Shown one piece after another: positions 45,871 to 58,183 of a stretch of 64,000 bases of DNA. Under the pieces are notes generated by a model, which saw nothing but the letters and a program-made list of their open reading frames with translations, had not been told where the DNA came from and did no database searches. Made by a program: the position numbers and the translations under genes. Origin of the DNA: Sweltsa coloradensis (lineage: Eukaryota > Arthropoda > Insecta > Plecoptera > Chloroperlidae); NCBI GenBank assembly GCA_024449915.1, contig JAMZAV010001270.1:496001-560000 (forward strand). The letters run 5' to 3'. Positions within the stretch are counted from its first letter, which is position 1. The number at the start of each line of letters is the position of its first letter.

Positions 45871-46549
45871 TCAGCGACCTTCCTTTGATTTATAAATCAT
45901 TGATTAATGATTTGCCTTATATTTAAAGTGAGATTTTTAAGGTACCTTGGAATTTGAATTAAAGCAGAAATATATATATATATTTAACGTCTATTAGAAT
46001 CTCGCAAAAATATTAATAACTCTTGAATATGAACTTTTCTGAATTGTGATTTTATAAAATGTTATTTATAAGTAACTTGTAAAAATTTTAACAATTAAAA
46101 AATTAGACCTATAATTTATTACAAACTGATCGATATCACTAGAGTAGAATGAAGTGGTCACAAATTCTTATATAACTTTAATTATACTTGCCTTCATAGT
46201 TTATGTCAATTTTAGCAACATTTTTAACCGTAACAAGTTTACCATGTAGCGAGAAGACACTACCCTTGGAATTGCTTGTTATTATCAACCCTCAACAAAT
46301 CGCAAGGTGGCACCCATAATTCATTCCGAAAAAACTAAAAAGCAAAGAACCCACTCATATGAGTCTAGAAAAAATTCTACCAAATGCCAAAATATATCAG
46401 CACAGGCTGACATGAAATGTATAATAAAATAACTGAATACACAAAACTTGACCCGTTACTACTAGAACAAAAACTATCACCCACACATGTCGGGAATTAC
46501 TCTGCAATGGCCAATGGCACAAAGTAATCCCCATTATTTGTATTATTAT

Positions 46550-46870
46550 TATTTTGTTTATTCCGTACATTCTTTACATATCATATAATAAACATACGGA
46601 TGGGTGCAAATAGCGGACCTAAGATCCATTTTGGACATAAACACCCATCCTAAGAATTATACAACAATAATAAAATATATAATATCAAACAAGAAGAAAC
46701 AGACATACAAATGAAACTCTAAAAAAAAACATTCTCTTGACTGCTTTCTCGAACCTACTGAGAGGAAGTTCCTTTCCTTCAGAAGTTAGTGCATTCCTTG
46801 GCGCTGACTCCCTGTAGCATTATGGATTTCTGGAATGCACTTTTTCGAGCAATTGGCGTTTTTTTTAACC
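46550..46870 (-). pseudogene. Probable LINE 3'-end remnant
   Basis: The minus strand reads ALTSEGKELPLSRFEKAVKR in one frame, then a 3' region with GGAATAAAC and an (AAT)n tail near 46545-46555. This resembles the end of a LINE ORF2; a 3' UTR of an unknown gene cannot be excluded. Confidence 0.4.
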
Positions 46871-49689
46871 CTTTTTACATCCACGTTCTAGAGGGTCAAG
46901 ATCAATCAAATCAATATACTATGTACGGTCATACTCTTCGAAAGGTTTGTTTAAATTAACAATCGTCTTTAAGATTTTTACCTCTTTATTGAGACAATTA
47001 ACACAATGTAATTGACAAGCCCTTGTGTACATACATTCCTTTGCAACACATAGCACCAATATACAAGGGCTAAAATCGAAAACATGAAATCGATCGTACA
47101 ACATGGAATGTGTGGCATCTATAAAAATGGAATTTGCATTGTAAAGCTAACAATAATATTACAAAGTGTTGTGTCTACTGCCTGTAACCAACTAGATCTG
47201 CAAAGTATGCAATCAAATTGGTATACCATATATAAGATAGGAAACCAAAGTTTATCGTGATGAACTTTTGACATGGTTTAGCCAGACCAATCGAATAGGT
47301 ACAGGTAGCAAATCAAAATAATTGTTACATTGTGTCGTCTTTAAAAGGCGCTGGTAGCCAAGCAAGACTTGGAGTAAGAAACCATTTCACTGTTTATCTT
47401 TAAATGGCACAGCTAGGCCTACGCCCCATGATAAATTTCTAAAATAATAAGTGGGTGGACTCTTGACGATATTCTTCAGGGGGCATCGCATCGACTTTAC
47501 AATGATTTAAAGATTAAACTTGGAAAATATCAAAATGTGAGTAGTAGAGCACGTCCACCCCTAAATTAACCACTGCCTACTCCCCACTTGAAGTAGACTT
47601 CTAACAAATGAATCTCCTTCAAACATTCGTAGCTCGAGATGCGCGAGTTGCTTCCCATTTACACATGCACATGCACTGAAAAACTAGGTACAGTATTGAT
47701 CTTTCAAATTATTGTGTCCCAGTGACACAAGTGTCCTCTTTGGTAGTGTGACATTTTCTACGCCCAAGTTTTTTCTTATTTTGTATACGTGTGATGGCCT
47801 ATTGAAATATTGATGATATAGTATAACGTAGTAGCAGCAACAGATAAATACATGCACATTATATTATAATTACTCCCATCATTGACTGACATACTACGTT
47901 GTACGTACTATTATGCGGTAAAAGGTTTGACAAGAATAAATTGAAATAAGTAAAAAAAGTAAATAACATATGTATTTAAAAAATTGAACAATATACTAGT
48001 TTTCCTTGAAGCAAGACACTTTCCCTTCAGGCTTCCCCGTCTGGGCCCGAAGTATAAATTGGCCCAGAGCAAGGCTCTGCTAATCGTACAAGTCACATAC
48101 AAGTCGTACAAGACGTCTAGCTTGTAAGAGTGGAGTATATTACTCCCCAAAACTAGAGGCGAGCTCTGGCAATCGTCGTTGGGGACACCTCCCCTTCCCT
48201 TGACGACCTCCCCGACGACGATGACAATGACACAATGAACGATGACAAAGACAATAACGACCGCGACGTGAGAAACCTCCCTTCCTCCCCTTAACCGTGG
48301 CTGGTTATGACCAGCATGGGCCCCTCCACCCCATATCCCCTAGGCTAGAGTGGTGCATTATGACCTAACGGTTGACACGTCCTTAATCCAAATAAACCAA
48401 AAACCCTTCAGGCTGACTAGGAAGTTAACATTTACATTTACCCACTTTGCTGCATAGCCCTAAACCTTACCAAATGGTTAGTAATTTGTGTGTGTGTGTG
48501 TGTGGGGGGGGGGGGGTAAAGGAGACCAACAGTTTACCTGAAACTCACTGGTGGCTGCATGAGATTAGAACACAAATAATACAAAAAACGATTCTTGAAT
48601 CTTTTTGTCTAGTAAACCGAAACATTTGAACAATTATTGTATTGTCAATGACAATTTGTTTCTGTATATACTTGTCTTTTACGTAATTGCATGCAGCCAC
48701 CAGAAATTTTCAAGCAAGCTGTTTGTCTCCTTTATCCTTTCCACAACACATTTTTTTAAATATATGATTAATTAACCCCTGGAAAGGTTCTGGGGGAGTG
48801 ATACAGAAAAGTCATCTAGTTCTAATGGCGCTAAGGAGACATGTGGTTAAAAGTAAAAAGTAAAAATAAAAATCATATTTTTCCAATTTAAAAAAAATCA
48901 GTTCTTTTACTATTTTAGCTTGGTTCCAAATAATACATGACTCGCAACCCATCACCGCATATTTAATTCACAGCGACTTTTGTATGAAAATAGTAACAGC
49001 AACTTTGTTACACAACATACTAGTTAAGTGGAGGCTCCAAGCAGAGTAGCATACGGCAGCAGCTGTTGCTGCTGGCTTCGAGCCCGACACAAGTGCTGTT
49101 TAGGGCAGCTGTCGATATGTTTAAGTTGTCCCACAGAGGTGGAATTATACACACTAGTAGCTCAAACCTTTTGCGTTTTCAAACCTATTGCATTTTAAAA
49201 ACTTTGAACTATCGGTAGATTGAAGACTTTTGAGCTTTGATAATAAAAACTCGCGACTCAAAATTTGGAGTATAAGAAATTCAAATTGAGCAAGCGATCG
49301 AGAATGAAACTGTGCTCGATCTCGACTTGTCTAAATTCACACAGTCTAGACTGCTAATTATAAGGAGAGTCTAGCTTTACTGGGTGGTTAGTACTGATGA
49401 ATATTAGATTTTGCCACAATCCAGACAACTATGTAGGCCTAGGCCTATAGCCGACACCTACGTGCAGAGCAATCCTGGTGCAAATGGTAAGGCATGCATG
49501 TAAAGTTCCCTTGGCACAATCAACATTTATAAAATCTATCTGGAGCAGTCAACAAACTGTCTTTGTTTGGCAATTGGAAGATATTTAATAGTTTAGCTTC
49601 CAATCAAAAAAAAAAAAAAAAAATAGTTCTTTACACAAGTATTGCATCATTCGGGTTTTGATTTGAGAGTACGTTGAGATCAGGATAAC
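46871..49689. other. Gene-free stretch between PPAN-side repeats and the WDR48 array
   Basis: No exon, TIR pair or RNA gene I can support. There are (GT)n followed by G11 at 48488-48514, an A18 run at about 49606-49622, and a GATGACAATGACA-like purine-rich tract at 48200-48262. Confidence 0.45.
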
Positions 49690-51425
49690 TTCAAAGATAA
49701 TCTTCAATTCCAAGCTGGCATCGAAATCCTGTCATCACACAATAAGCCATCTTCGTATATTTAAGTCAGATAGGTAAGGAAGCGACATCCAGATGAAGTA
49801 CTGCATCCAAGCCTGTCATCACATATGAAATCGACTTGCTTCAGTTTAGCTGACGAAAGTGGAACATGACATCCGCAGGTGACTTCAAGATGAAATGCTG
49901 AATAGTTTGTAGTTTGTACATTCATGTTGGCATTAGTGCTGCCCAACTATAACAATGTAAGACAAACTCGATACCGAAATTTAAATCCTTATTGCGAGAT
50001 CATCAATTTTCTTTTGGGTAAGAAAAATAGAAGATCTGCGTTATTGATACGTTGGCCTGTGAATTATAAAATCTCTGGTCTTAAATCATACTTGTGGACC
50101 ATGTGTTATATTATGTACCGTACTGGTAAGATATTATTTTAACCGAAAGTTAAAAGCTTTGTACAATTCAACAGTGAGTTCTGGGATTGTGGTTCTGCAG
50201 TTTTTAAGACGTGTGAGTGTGCACGCCAACCGCTCACCGGTTGGTTCACCACCTGTCTCGTCTCATCTTCTGTTCATCATCATCATCTATCTCCATGTGC
50301 CTGAACACGTATTGTTGTTCAATACCGGGTACAGATCGGGGGATTTCGTACGTGTATAATTTGCTTTAGAGTTGGATCTTATCTAGACTCATTCTTCAAA
50401 TCCTGTGTTAAATGTTAAGTCAACAATAAACACCACACTTACATTCCACCAACGAACTGAAGATCTACTATTGAGTAATTTAAAAACTCGGCTCTAGTTG
50501 ACATCCATTGCATGGTCGTAAACAACAACTAGGGATGGCGTGTTCACTTTTAGTGCTTCATGAGATCTGCAGATGTCTTCCAGATGGAATGCCGAATAAT
50601 GTGTACATTCATATTGGCATCCATTGCCCAGTCGTAAACAACAAGTAGGCGTGGAGTGTTTATTTATGAAGTTGATAGAATCAACATGAGATCTGCAGAT
50701 GTCTTCCGGAAAGAATGCCGAATTATATGTAGGTACATTCATGTTGTTATTCATATACATCCATTTCCCGGTCGTCCATTGCGCGGCGTATTCTTTTAAG
50801 AGGCCGATAGTGCAACATGAGATCTAAAGATGACTTCCATTTGAAATGCTGATCACTTAGTGCATCCACCGACAGTGTTAACTCGTGTGCTAAGCGCTCG
50901 ACTCTGATTCAGGAGGTCCCGGGTTCGAATCCCGTCGAGACCGGCAATCCTGACTGAAGGTTTTTTCGAGGTTTTCCTCAGTCGTTAAGGCGAATGCAAG
51001 GGATTGAGTCCTCTTAAACAGCCCTCGGACATCCCTTCACAATTTCCTATCCGCACATACCTAGTTCACCTGAAGAGGGGCTAATTGCACCCTATAACAG
51101 GTTTCCCACAGTAAAATTTTTTTTAAATTTAGTGCATCCATGTTGGAATCCATTGCCCGGTCGTTGCACAACCAACCAAGCACAGTGTGCTCACTATAGA
51201 GGTCGATAGTTCAATATGAGATCTGCAGATGACTTCCATATGAGATGCTGAGCACTTAGTGCATCCATGTTGGAATCCATTGCCCGGTCGTTATACAACA
51301 ACTGGGCGCGGCGTGTTCACTTAAGAGGCCGATAATGCAACATGAGATCTGCAGATGACTTCCAGATGAAATGTCGAACAGTTCGTAGATCCATGTTGGC
51401 ATCTAGGACCTGGTCGTTGCACAAC
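49690..51425 (-). repeat. Tandem array derived from the 3' end of the WDR48 last exon
   Basis: The segment of the last exon that codes from LLCNDQVLDANMD to the stop recurs downstream as degenerate direct copies. Copy anchors (plus-strand word GTGTTCAC or variants) are at 51313 (exon), 51187, 50788, 50656 and 50540, with a partial copy at about 50498-50530. More decayed copies lie at about 49855-49935 and 49720-49830. Spacing is 126, about 127 (after removing the SINE), 132 and 116 bp. Each keeps the CATGAGATCTGCAGAT core (rc ATCTGCAGATCTCATG) and a CATTGCCCGGTCGT-like word. The closest copy still encodes NDRAMDSNMD and IWKSSADLILNYRPL followed by a stop. Confidence 0.85.
50869..51128 (+). 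mobile_element. tRNA-derived SINE inserted in the WDR48-derived array
   Basis: A 260-bp insert flanked by perfect 12-bp target duplications TTAGTGCATCCA (50857-50868 and 51129-51140). The head is tRNA-like with a clear pol III B box, GGTTCGAATCC, at 50922-50932. The body includes CGAGGTTTTCCTCAGTCG and GGCGAATGC words, like arthropod-type SINEs, and ends in an A/T-rich tail. The same head plus CCGGCAATCCTGACTGAA occurs on the minus strand near position 110-195. Confidence 0.85.
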
Positions 51426-51611
51426 AACTCGACTCTGTCGTCGGCAATCGAGCCAGTTTCCTGGCGGTCTCCCTCCCCTCGCTCGGTTCCCGGGGAGTTA
51501 GTCCCTGCTCCCGCAACTGAGCCAGATTCCGAACCGGCTCCAAGGACCTTCTCGTAAACATGTTCAGCTACTTTACGAACTTGGATGAAATCGTTGGCTA
51601 TCAACCTATCC
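51317..51611 (-). CDS. WDR48: WDR48 last exon (SUMO-like domain 2, stop)
   Basis: The acceptor CTTCTAG|GGATAG gives DRLIANDFIQVRKVAEHVYE. A variable Gly/Ser/Glu loop follows, then LLCNDQVLDANMDLRTVRHF, IWKSSADLMLHYRPLK and TGA at 51319-51317. This is the second SUMO-like domain, which in vertebrates docks SUMO-interacting motifs of partners such as FANCI and ATAD5. The exon end (about the last 40 codons) is the parent unit of the tandem array that follows it at 49690-51312. The found exons total 655 residues; human WDR48 has 677. Confidence 0.96.
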
Positions 51612-52607
51612 CTAGAAGAAAATAGAAAGATGTTACAACTTTTCGAGCAATTATTTAACAGACACTTATGTATGGGCTTACTGACAAACTAAGCAAAGCA
51701 GAGGACACAAAACAAACAACAGCATTAGGCACACATAGACACATTGTTGTGTGTGTGTGTGGAAGTGAATTGATTATTGACTAAAGTTAACCATAGCTTA
51801 CCGTAATTAAAATGCCAATTAGTTCAAGGATTTAGCATGTCAGGGTTTTACTGAGAATAAAAGGTTACCAACAAGTGACCTTGGACATTGCTGTCAAGTA
51901 ACTATAAATAATCCCATGCAACTAGCATGCAGTGTTTCTTATCACAAACTCAGATGTTTGCAATAAACGTACATAGTCTCACTAGTGAGTTGGATGCATT
52001 CTTGTTTAAGCATGAAACATATTTTAAAATCTCAGTTTTTCCCTTAGAGTAAATTTTAAAATGTATTATATAGAACTGTTTTTAAGTTAATATAGGCTGC
52101 AGATATATTTTAAAATATAAAGTTATTGGTACAAATTAAGTTATTTTAATCAATTATTTCAGGTTACTAATTTTTTTCTAAAATTTTTAGTGTTTTTTAA
52201 ATATTTTTTATCATGTTTTAAGAAATTTTGGGAAATTTTGGATTTTGAATTAAAGCTTCATTTTAGGTAAAAATGTAAATTTGATGTAGCCTAAATTCCT
52301 AAAACAAGATTATTTTCTGATTTTCTTTTTTACATATTTTGTAATGTAGCCTATAGCCTATTACTTTTCCAGGACAAACCAAAATTTTCCCATTTGTAGC
52401 CTTTTTGCAGAAGTGGATTTTCAATGTTCTCTAAAAAAGGCACTTTTCATCCATTGCAATGGGGGGAAAATGTAATTATTTTTTATGCACCAAAAATAAA
52501 TAGAAAAATGGGGTCAAATTGAAAAAAAACTATCTTTTACCTGGATATAAATTTAGAAAGTTAATGTCCACGATTGTGGACATGGGTCTGAAAAGGGGTA
52601 TACTAAC

Positions 52608-52799
52608 TTTTTTAGGCTCTTGACGCCTGATGAAGCATGCGGCAAAAGATAGAATGGGATCTTAATGAACTTTGGCAAGTTCTTGTCAACAACGATGTCA
52701 ACGACCCAGGGGGGAACGGTCTCCGATAACAGAACTCCTTCCGTTTCTCCTCCTGCATCTTTGACGAGAAGGCGATACAACGTTCGGCCACCGACCTCG
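52608..52799 (-). CDS. WDR48: WDR48 exon 10 (SUMO-like domain 1)
   Basis: The acceptor ATTGCAG|CGAGGT reads [20 protein letters not shown], then [17 protein letters not shown] and [19 protein letters not shown]. The donor AAAAA|GTTAGT ends in phase 2. It corresponds to the first C-terminal SUMO-like domain of UAF1. Confidence 0.96.
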
Positions 52800-52926
52800 C
52801 TGCAATGTGCAAAATGTACAGGCTTTAGCTTCAGTTGGAAAAACTACATAGGCCTACGTAGTCAAATAGCCTTTCAAAACTAAACTTTATTTTAAAATAA
52901 AATCACTAAATCAGACTATTACTCAC

Positions 52927-53095
52927 CTGAAAATCAATGGCGTGTATCCAGGAACAGAGAAGTATTCATTACCGCCACGAATATGTCCGTTAGCCTGCAT
53001 ATCACCCTGACTTGCCAAATCCACGTCTTCGTCAACTTGCAGCGGACGCCACCACTGCTCTAACAGCGCTTGAAGCAGCAGGTTTCCGTAGTTCA
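52927..53095 (-). CDS. WDR48: WDR48 exon 9
   Basis: The acceptor TCCACAG|TGAACT completes Val and reads NYGNLLLQALLEQWWRPLQV. A variable acidic loop and GNEYFSVPGYTPLIF follow, with the donor TTCAG|GTGAGT (phase 2). This matches GLLLQALLEYW and GYFQVPPHTPVIF of human WDR48. It lies in the ancillary region leading to the C-terminal SUMO-like domains. Confidence 0.95.
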
Positions 53096-53389
53096 CTGTG
53101 GACAGAGGGATCCATGTCAATGACTATAATACACAATTAAAGGGATAACAACACTAGAAATGTTGATTGCGGAGAGGGGGGGGGGGGGGTGGAGGAAGTA
53201 TCAGAACATGCCAGGCAGTTTATGACTTAAGTTATATAACTTATAACTGACCGATTGTTGCAGGACTAGTAACTAGTTCCTGCAGTTTCTACAGTATTAC
53301 AAATTGTAACCAGGCAGGCACCAGCGAGATCCTATGCGAGCAGCATGGAATTCTTTCACAAATAAAAATAATATGTACTACAAATAGTA

Positions 53390-53994
53390 CCGTATTGGAC
53401 CGAATATAGCACGATCTCGAATACAACACGACCCCCAATTTTTCAGAATCATTTCAAGAAAAAAGAAAAGTCAAAGAATATTAAAATGTACAAGAAACAT
53501 TTTTTATTTACAATGCAATGAATGAATTGACTAAAGTTTCATTCTTACAACAAAACATTTTGAACAATGTTAGGGCCTAGTCCTATGTTTTTTAACAGGG
53601 TAGGGCCAAGCACAAGCTCACATAGGCCAACCACAGTTCACCAGTCTGATTAAGGGACTACAAATCGATCATTGTGACCTAGAATCGATTCGGGATCGAT
53701 TCCCAAGAAAAAACTTTTTAATTGTACGCACAGTTATTTTGGTGGTCATTTTCCGCGGAACCCGTGAACCGTGATACGCGGCGATATTCCCGCGAAGCCC
53801 GTGATGACGTCACCCGCCCGCCTCACGGGATCAGCTGGCGTCGAGTGGGTGGGCGGGGCGATGCGCGGGAGTTGTATTGCGGGTGGCCTATGTTCAGGCG
53901 CTATTTCAAATGCAAGAGCGCGAAAATAACGCGAGTGCTGTTTTAGAGATAGTATTTTCGGAAAAAACATCGCGCTATATTCGGTCCGATACGG
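53390..53994. mobile_element. TA-flanked TIR MITE, 605 bp (WDR48 intron)
   Basis: TA|CCGTATTGGACCGAATATAG at 53388 and CTATATTCGGTCCGATACGG|TA ending 53996. The right half is GC-rich, with CCCGTGANN words and CCCGCGAAGCCCGTGATGAC. The CCG…CGAATATA ends and TA duplication fit Tc1/mariner-pogo type mobilisation. Confidence 0.75.
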
Positions 53995-55298
53995 TAACTA
54001 GTACCCTACTACAAACTATTTATTATTATTAGTCTATTTCTCACAAAGTTATTTATATTTTATATTTATACACATGCGAATAAATGAAGATACTACTAGT
54101 ACAGTTAGTTGTACACATAAGCTTTCTTTTAATGTCAAGGACTGTAGGTATAATAGGCCTTTAGTCTAATGAATTAATGATAAGATCGAAAACCCCTACT
54201 TCACAATGTGGCAAAAATAACAATACCAGTAGGTATGCCTATTTTTGGCATATATAAATGAATGGTCAAAACACTAAACATGTATGTAGGCCTAAAACAA
54301 CAGTAAGCTAGCCTACCTTATCTTGACAAAGAAAACTCTTTACAACTGCAGTGAATAACATCACAGCTGGAACTTGAAGGCATTTTATCTACTATCAAGT
54401 CTTCAACGCAATAACAGTAGTAAATTACTCAATAGTCAGTACCCTACCTAACCACTAACCACGTATGCACATACCTCCTTTGTCAAGTTATAAATGAACC
54501 GTTAGTAGTTACCTCTCATTGTCCGGCTTCTTTAGTCAATGTAACGTAAGCCTAATGCTGGAATGGAGACAAGACTGTGAGTGCAGTAGGAAGACCAAAC
54601 ACTTAAAGGAAGGAGTCAACAGGTTGTTTGAAAGGGACTATTACCCCCAAAAAATTATTTTTTACCACATCTATAGATAGCATACTACACTAAAATGACC
54701 ATTTAAAAAGTTATATTTTGTAACTGTGATTTTACACAAATTTTCAATATATTTGATACAGAAATTTGGGAAAATTGGCATTTTGGGAAATTTCTTAAAT
54801 CCGCTTTAAACCTACATCTTTTTTGTTCCACATAGATACTAGAGCATGGAACGAATCTAGAATGGCCCTTTATAATATCGTGTCTTGAAACTGTGTACAA
54901 ATATACTCTCAAACACGCAAAAATATGCATTCCAAAATCATACTCCTTCTTGGAAATAAGCATATTTTGACCGAACCACTTTCCCAAATTAAAAAACAAA
55001 ATATAGAGAATTTACAGAAAAGGCTGTAGAGTACGTCAATAATGACCAATATTTTTTTGGATCAAAATCCTCCAAGGTCACGGGGCATAAAGATCGTTCC
55101 TGATGTTATTTCTTATGGGAAATTTTTGCCGATAGGCCCTAGTTGGAAAAAAACAAACTTTGACAATTTTTTTCCGGATCATGGTGACTCAATAATTTTT
55201 TTGTTAATTTCTAAATTCATAACTAGTAGTTAGCCTGAATGATATATATTTTTTTAATTTAGCGGGTGAATACCCGTTTAAGTCACCCTTCAAATCAC

Positions 55299-55401
55299 CT
55301 TTCTGGTCCACAGTATCGTTAGGCGCAAGTCCGGCCTCTCGAGCCGACACCCAAGCAGAAAAGCAATCATTCTCATCTTGGCCTAAATGAATAGTCAGCA
55401 T
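55299..55401 (-). CDS. WDR48: WDR48 exon 8
   Basis: The acceptor TGTTTTAG|ATGCTG gives [20 protein letters not shown], then [14 protein letters not shown]. Three possible GT donors lie close together. Only those at AAAG|GTGATT (used here) and AAGG|GTGACT keep phase 1, and the first gives the better fit to human SDPKLNLGG. An 8-residue alternative end is possible if the second donor is used. Confidence 0.9.
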
Positions 55402-55867
55402 CTAAAACATAAAAAACAACCATAAGCTCTTACCCTAGTCTTGACAATAAAGACATTGGGACTGCCAAAATAAATTCCCAACTAGAACTTGAAGTAATTT
55501 TATCTTGACCTGTCAATTCTTCTCCAACGCAACAATGAACATTAATCATTACGTACGGCAATCAATCACTAATCATTTAGTAGGCTACCTAACCAGGTAT
55601 GCATGTAGGCCTATGTAGCCCAATTTTATTTTTGTCTAGTTAATTAACTATTTTATTAACTTTATTAACTATTAAACAGACCTCTGGTAGTGGAGGAGGC
55701 GAGCGAGGAAGAAGCTGAGGACGTGGTTGTGTCACGCCTGGCTAGCCGACAACGAAGATGTTAGCCCAAGAAACGGAGTAGAGTGATACTGCTCCCCCCA
55801 ACCCGATTTAATGTTGGAAAAGGGGTCAAGTCAAGATGTATAGATATATAATTAACTATTAAGACTA

Positions 55868-56477
55868 GACCTATTCGACCGCGTTTTTCTATTTTCCAAA
55901 ATATGCTACCAAGACAAAATAAAGTGAATGGCTTTGAAACCTGGCTCTTTTAGAAAATCAAAACTATTTTTTTCAAATTTTTCTGATCCGGTACACGGCC
56001 AATATCGCCACTTCAAAATAATTTCAAACTTCAATTCGCCAAGGCACACCATTCAACGTAGGGTGTTGTGTTTTTGTGACATTAATTTTCAACTGGTTTT
56101 CTAGAGGCTGACTGAGAGAAAAAAGATTTTTTAAAACAATTGTCTTTCCTGCAAATTTTTTCATTTGGCGGTACAAATCGGTACAAAATACCACCAAAAA
56201 AATTCGCAGAAAAGACAACTGTGAAAAAAATCTTTTTTCTCTCAGTCAGCCTCTAGAAAACCAGTTGAAAATTAATGTCACAAAAACACAACACTCTACG
56301 TTGAATGGTATGCCTTGGCGAATTGGAAGTTTGAAACTATTTTGAGGTGGCGATATTGGCTGTGTACCGGACAGAAAAAATTTGATTTTCTAAAAGAGCC
56401 AGGTTTCAAAGCCATTCACTATACTTTGGTTTGGTAGCATATTTTGGAAAATAGAAAAACGCGGTCGAATAGCCTTA
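55868..56477. mobile_element. Long foldback element FB, copy 2 (WDR48 intron)
   Basis: A 610-bp palindrome nearly identical to 14238-14865 (CTATTCGACCGCG…CGCGGTCGAATAG arms, same CTCAGTCAGCCT and TTCGCCAAGG words). It lies between WDR48 exons 8 and 7. Confidence 0.85.
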
Positions 56478-57090
56478 ACTGAAATTTGTTTTCATTGCAT
56501 CTGTGTGAATGTGTTATTGTATTCTGTATGTTTATTGTATTGCACTCGTGGGGTTTGCCCCGTTGTCAATAAAGACTTAATAAATCTCTTAAAGTCTTTG
56601 TTGGGATTTATAATTAAATCAACATTAAGATCTTCTCTAATATTTAAAAGAATAGTCATTAATATGGATGTCAATGATAAATCGTACGATATCAATATTG
56701 CTAGTGATATCGCGATCTAATTATTTGGAATCCGGATTCTTAATAGCAAATTCAGTAGCATAATAGCCTAATAGGCCTATATACGTTAATGTGACTAATC
56801 GACGCTGCTACAATGATATTTTTCTCTTCTCAAAACTGGTTTTTCCGCTCGCAATCTATTCACAGTAGGTCAGTTGAAGCAAATGCAAATGCGAGGAAAG
56901 AGATTTTTATGCTGATATATCGTAATATGATTACAAAGTGACCGTATCGGCGCAATATTTCTGGGCACGATATTATCGCGAAAAATTACAATATTATTCT
57001 CATTTCGGCGCGATTATCGGTATGAAGTTTCATATCGTTCGTTATACATCCCTAGTCATTATGATACCAATACCGGTACTCATTACTTAC

Positions 57091-57198
57091 CCCCGTTTTC
57101 AAATCCACATTGAACCAATTGGGCACGTAGACCATCTTAAATCTCTTTTTCACCTCTTCCTCAAAGTCAACTTGACCTAGATCCTCGAGCTTACTCGC
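57091..57198 (-). CDS. WDR48: WDR48 exon 7 (end of propeller)
   Basis: 36 codons in phase 0. The acceptor TCTTGCAG|GCGAGT reads [20 protein letters not shown], then [16 protein letters not shown], with the donor GGGG|GTAAGT. This is one of the most conserved parts of WDR48 (human KVEDLGKVDFEDEIKKRF). Confidence 0.97.
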
Positions 57199-57558
57199 CT
57201 GCAAGACCAAATAATGTTTACAACAGGTGTTATCAGGAAACGCAAACAACTCATTTTAACCTAGATTAGATATAGGGCCTCAACAATTGCTAGCTCTTGT
57301 AGTAATTAATGTTTTTAATCTGTTCACGTTTGATGTCAGTAGGCCTATATAATTTTATTTTAGGAGAACTGAAAAAATGTTTTGAGGCAGGGCTAAAAAA
57401 TTCCTTTGCCGGGGATATGATAGCTTATCAAGCGTAACATAATAAAACAGCTGTGTCAACTTAGAATTGTCTTTGGGCAAATTGCAATTTTATTCACTTG
57501 CCTAGGCGGGCAACTTGGCTAAAAAAATTTGTGCTTATCATACCGTAGGAATGCTTAC

Positions 57559-57747
57559 CTTCAGCACATCGTATACCATGACGTTATTCTCGGTGTCTTT
57601 TGTAAGGACGTGTCGTTTGTCGTTGAGAACATGGTAGTGCCGCACCGCAGGGCCACCTTTGATAGTCATCTCGGGCTTCAAGTTTAGTGGTTTCAGTACC
57701 TCGTCGTCGGTACACTCGCTCATCAAAGAGTCTCGTTTTGGAATGGA
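57559..57747 (-). CDS. WDR48: WDR48 exon 6 (WD repeat 8 region)
   Basis: The acceptor ACGGTAG|TCCATT starts SIPKRDSLMSECTDDE. The conserved stretch VRHYHVLNDKRHVLTKDTEN follows, ending VMVYDVLK with the donor GAAG|GTAAGC. Phase 0 at both ends, 63 codons. The first 25 residues differ from vertebrates, as expected for this loop; the second half is strongly conserved. Confidence 0.95.
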
Positions 57748-58183
57748 CTACCGTACAAACAAAGCAACAGTTAGCAATGTAAGCAATTGATTTAAAAATT
57801 AAACCAGAATTTCCTTGAACCTTAAGAACATCTGTATTTCATACTGAAATTATTTATTCAAAAATAGTTTTATAGCAGGATTACGCTTAAAGTTGGTCCA
57901 AAATTCTCTTGCAGACTTTGGTGCTAAAATATTGGTGTGTGAATCCTAATTCATAACCAATCCCAATCAGTGGACACATATTTCAAGTACCGATCGCAGA
58001 TTGTCCACAATTGCCCGTCAATACCACCAGTATCGGCAAGGTTATTTCAGTATCACATTACGAACGTTACCATGCACACCGAAATCATTCTGAGTAGTGA
58101 AGTCAAGTCCTTCTCTCACTTTTGCTGGTTTAATGGATGCTTTGTTTTCAACAAGAAAGAAAGAAAAACCAGACCACTAAACA

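Noticed and set aside
50494..50760. 88-codon ORF in the WDR48-derived array
   Set aside because: It reads array units in a frame different from the parental coding frame; a by-product of the repeats.
49690..51425. CRISPR-like array
   Set aside because: Units are contiguous, diverged and derived from a coding exon; no fixed repeats with unique spacers, and the genome is animal.
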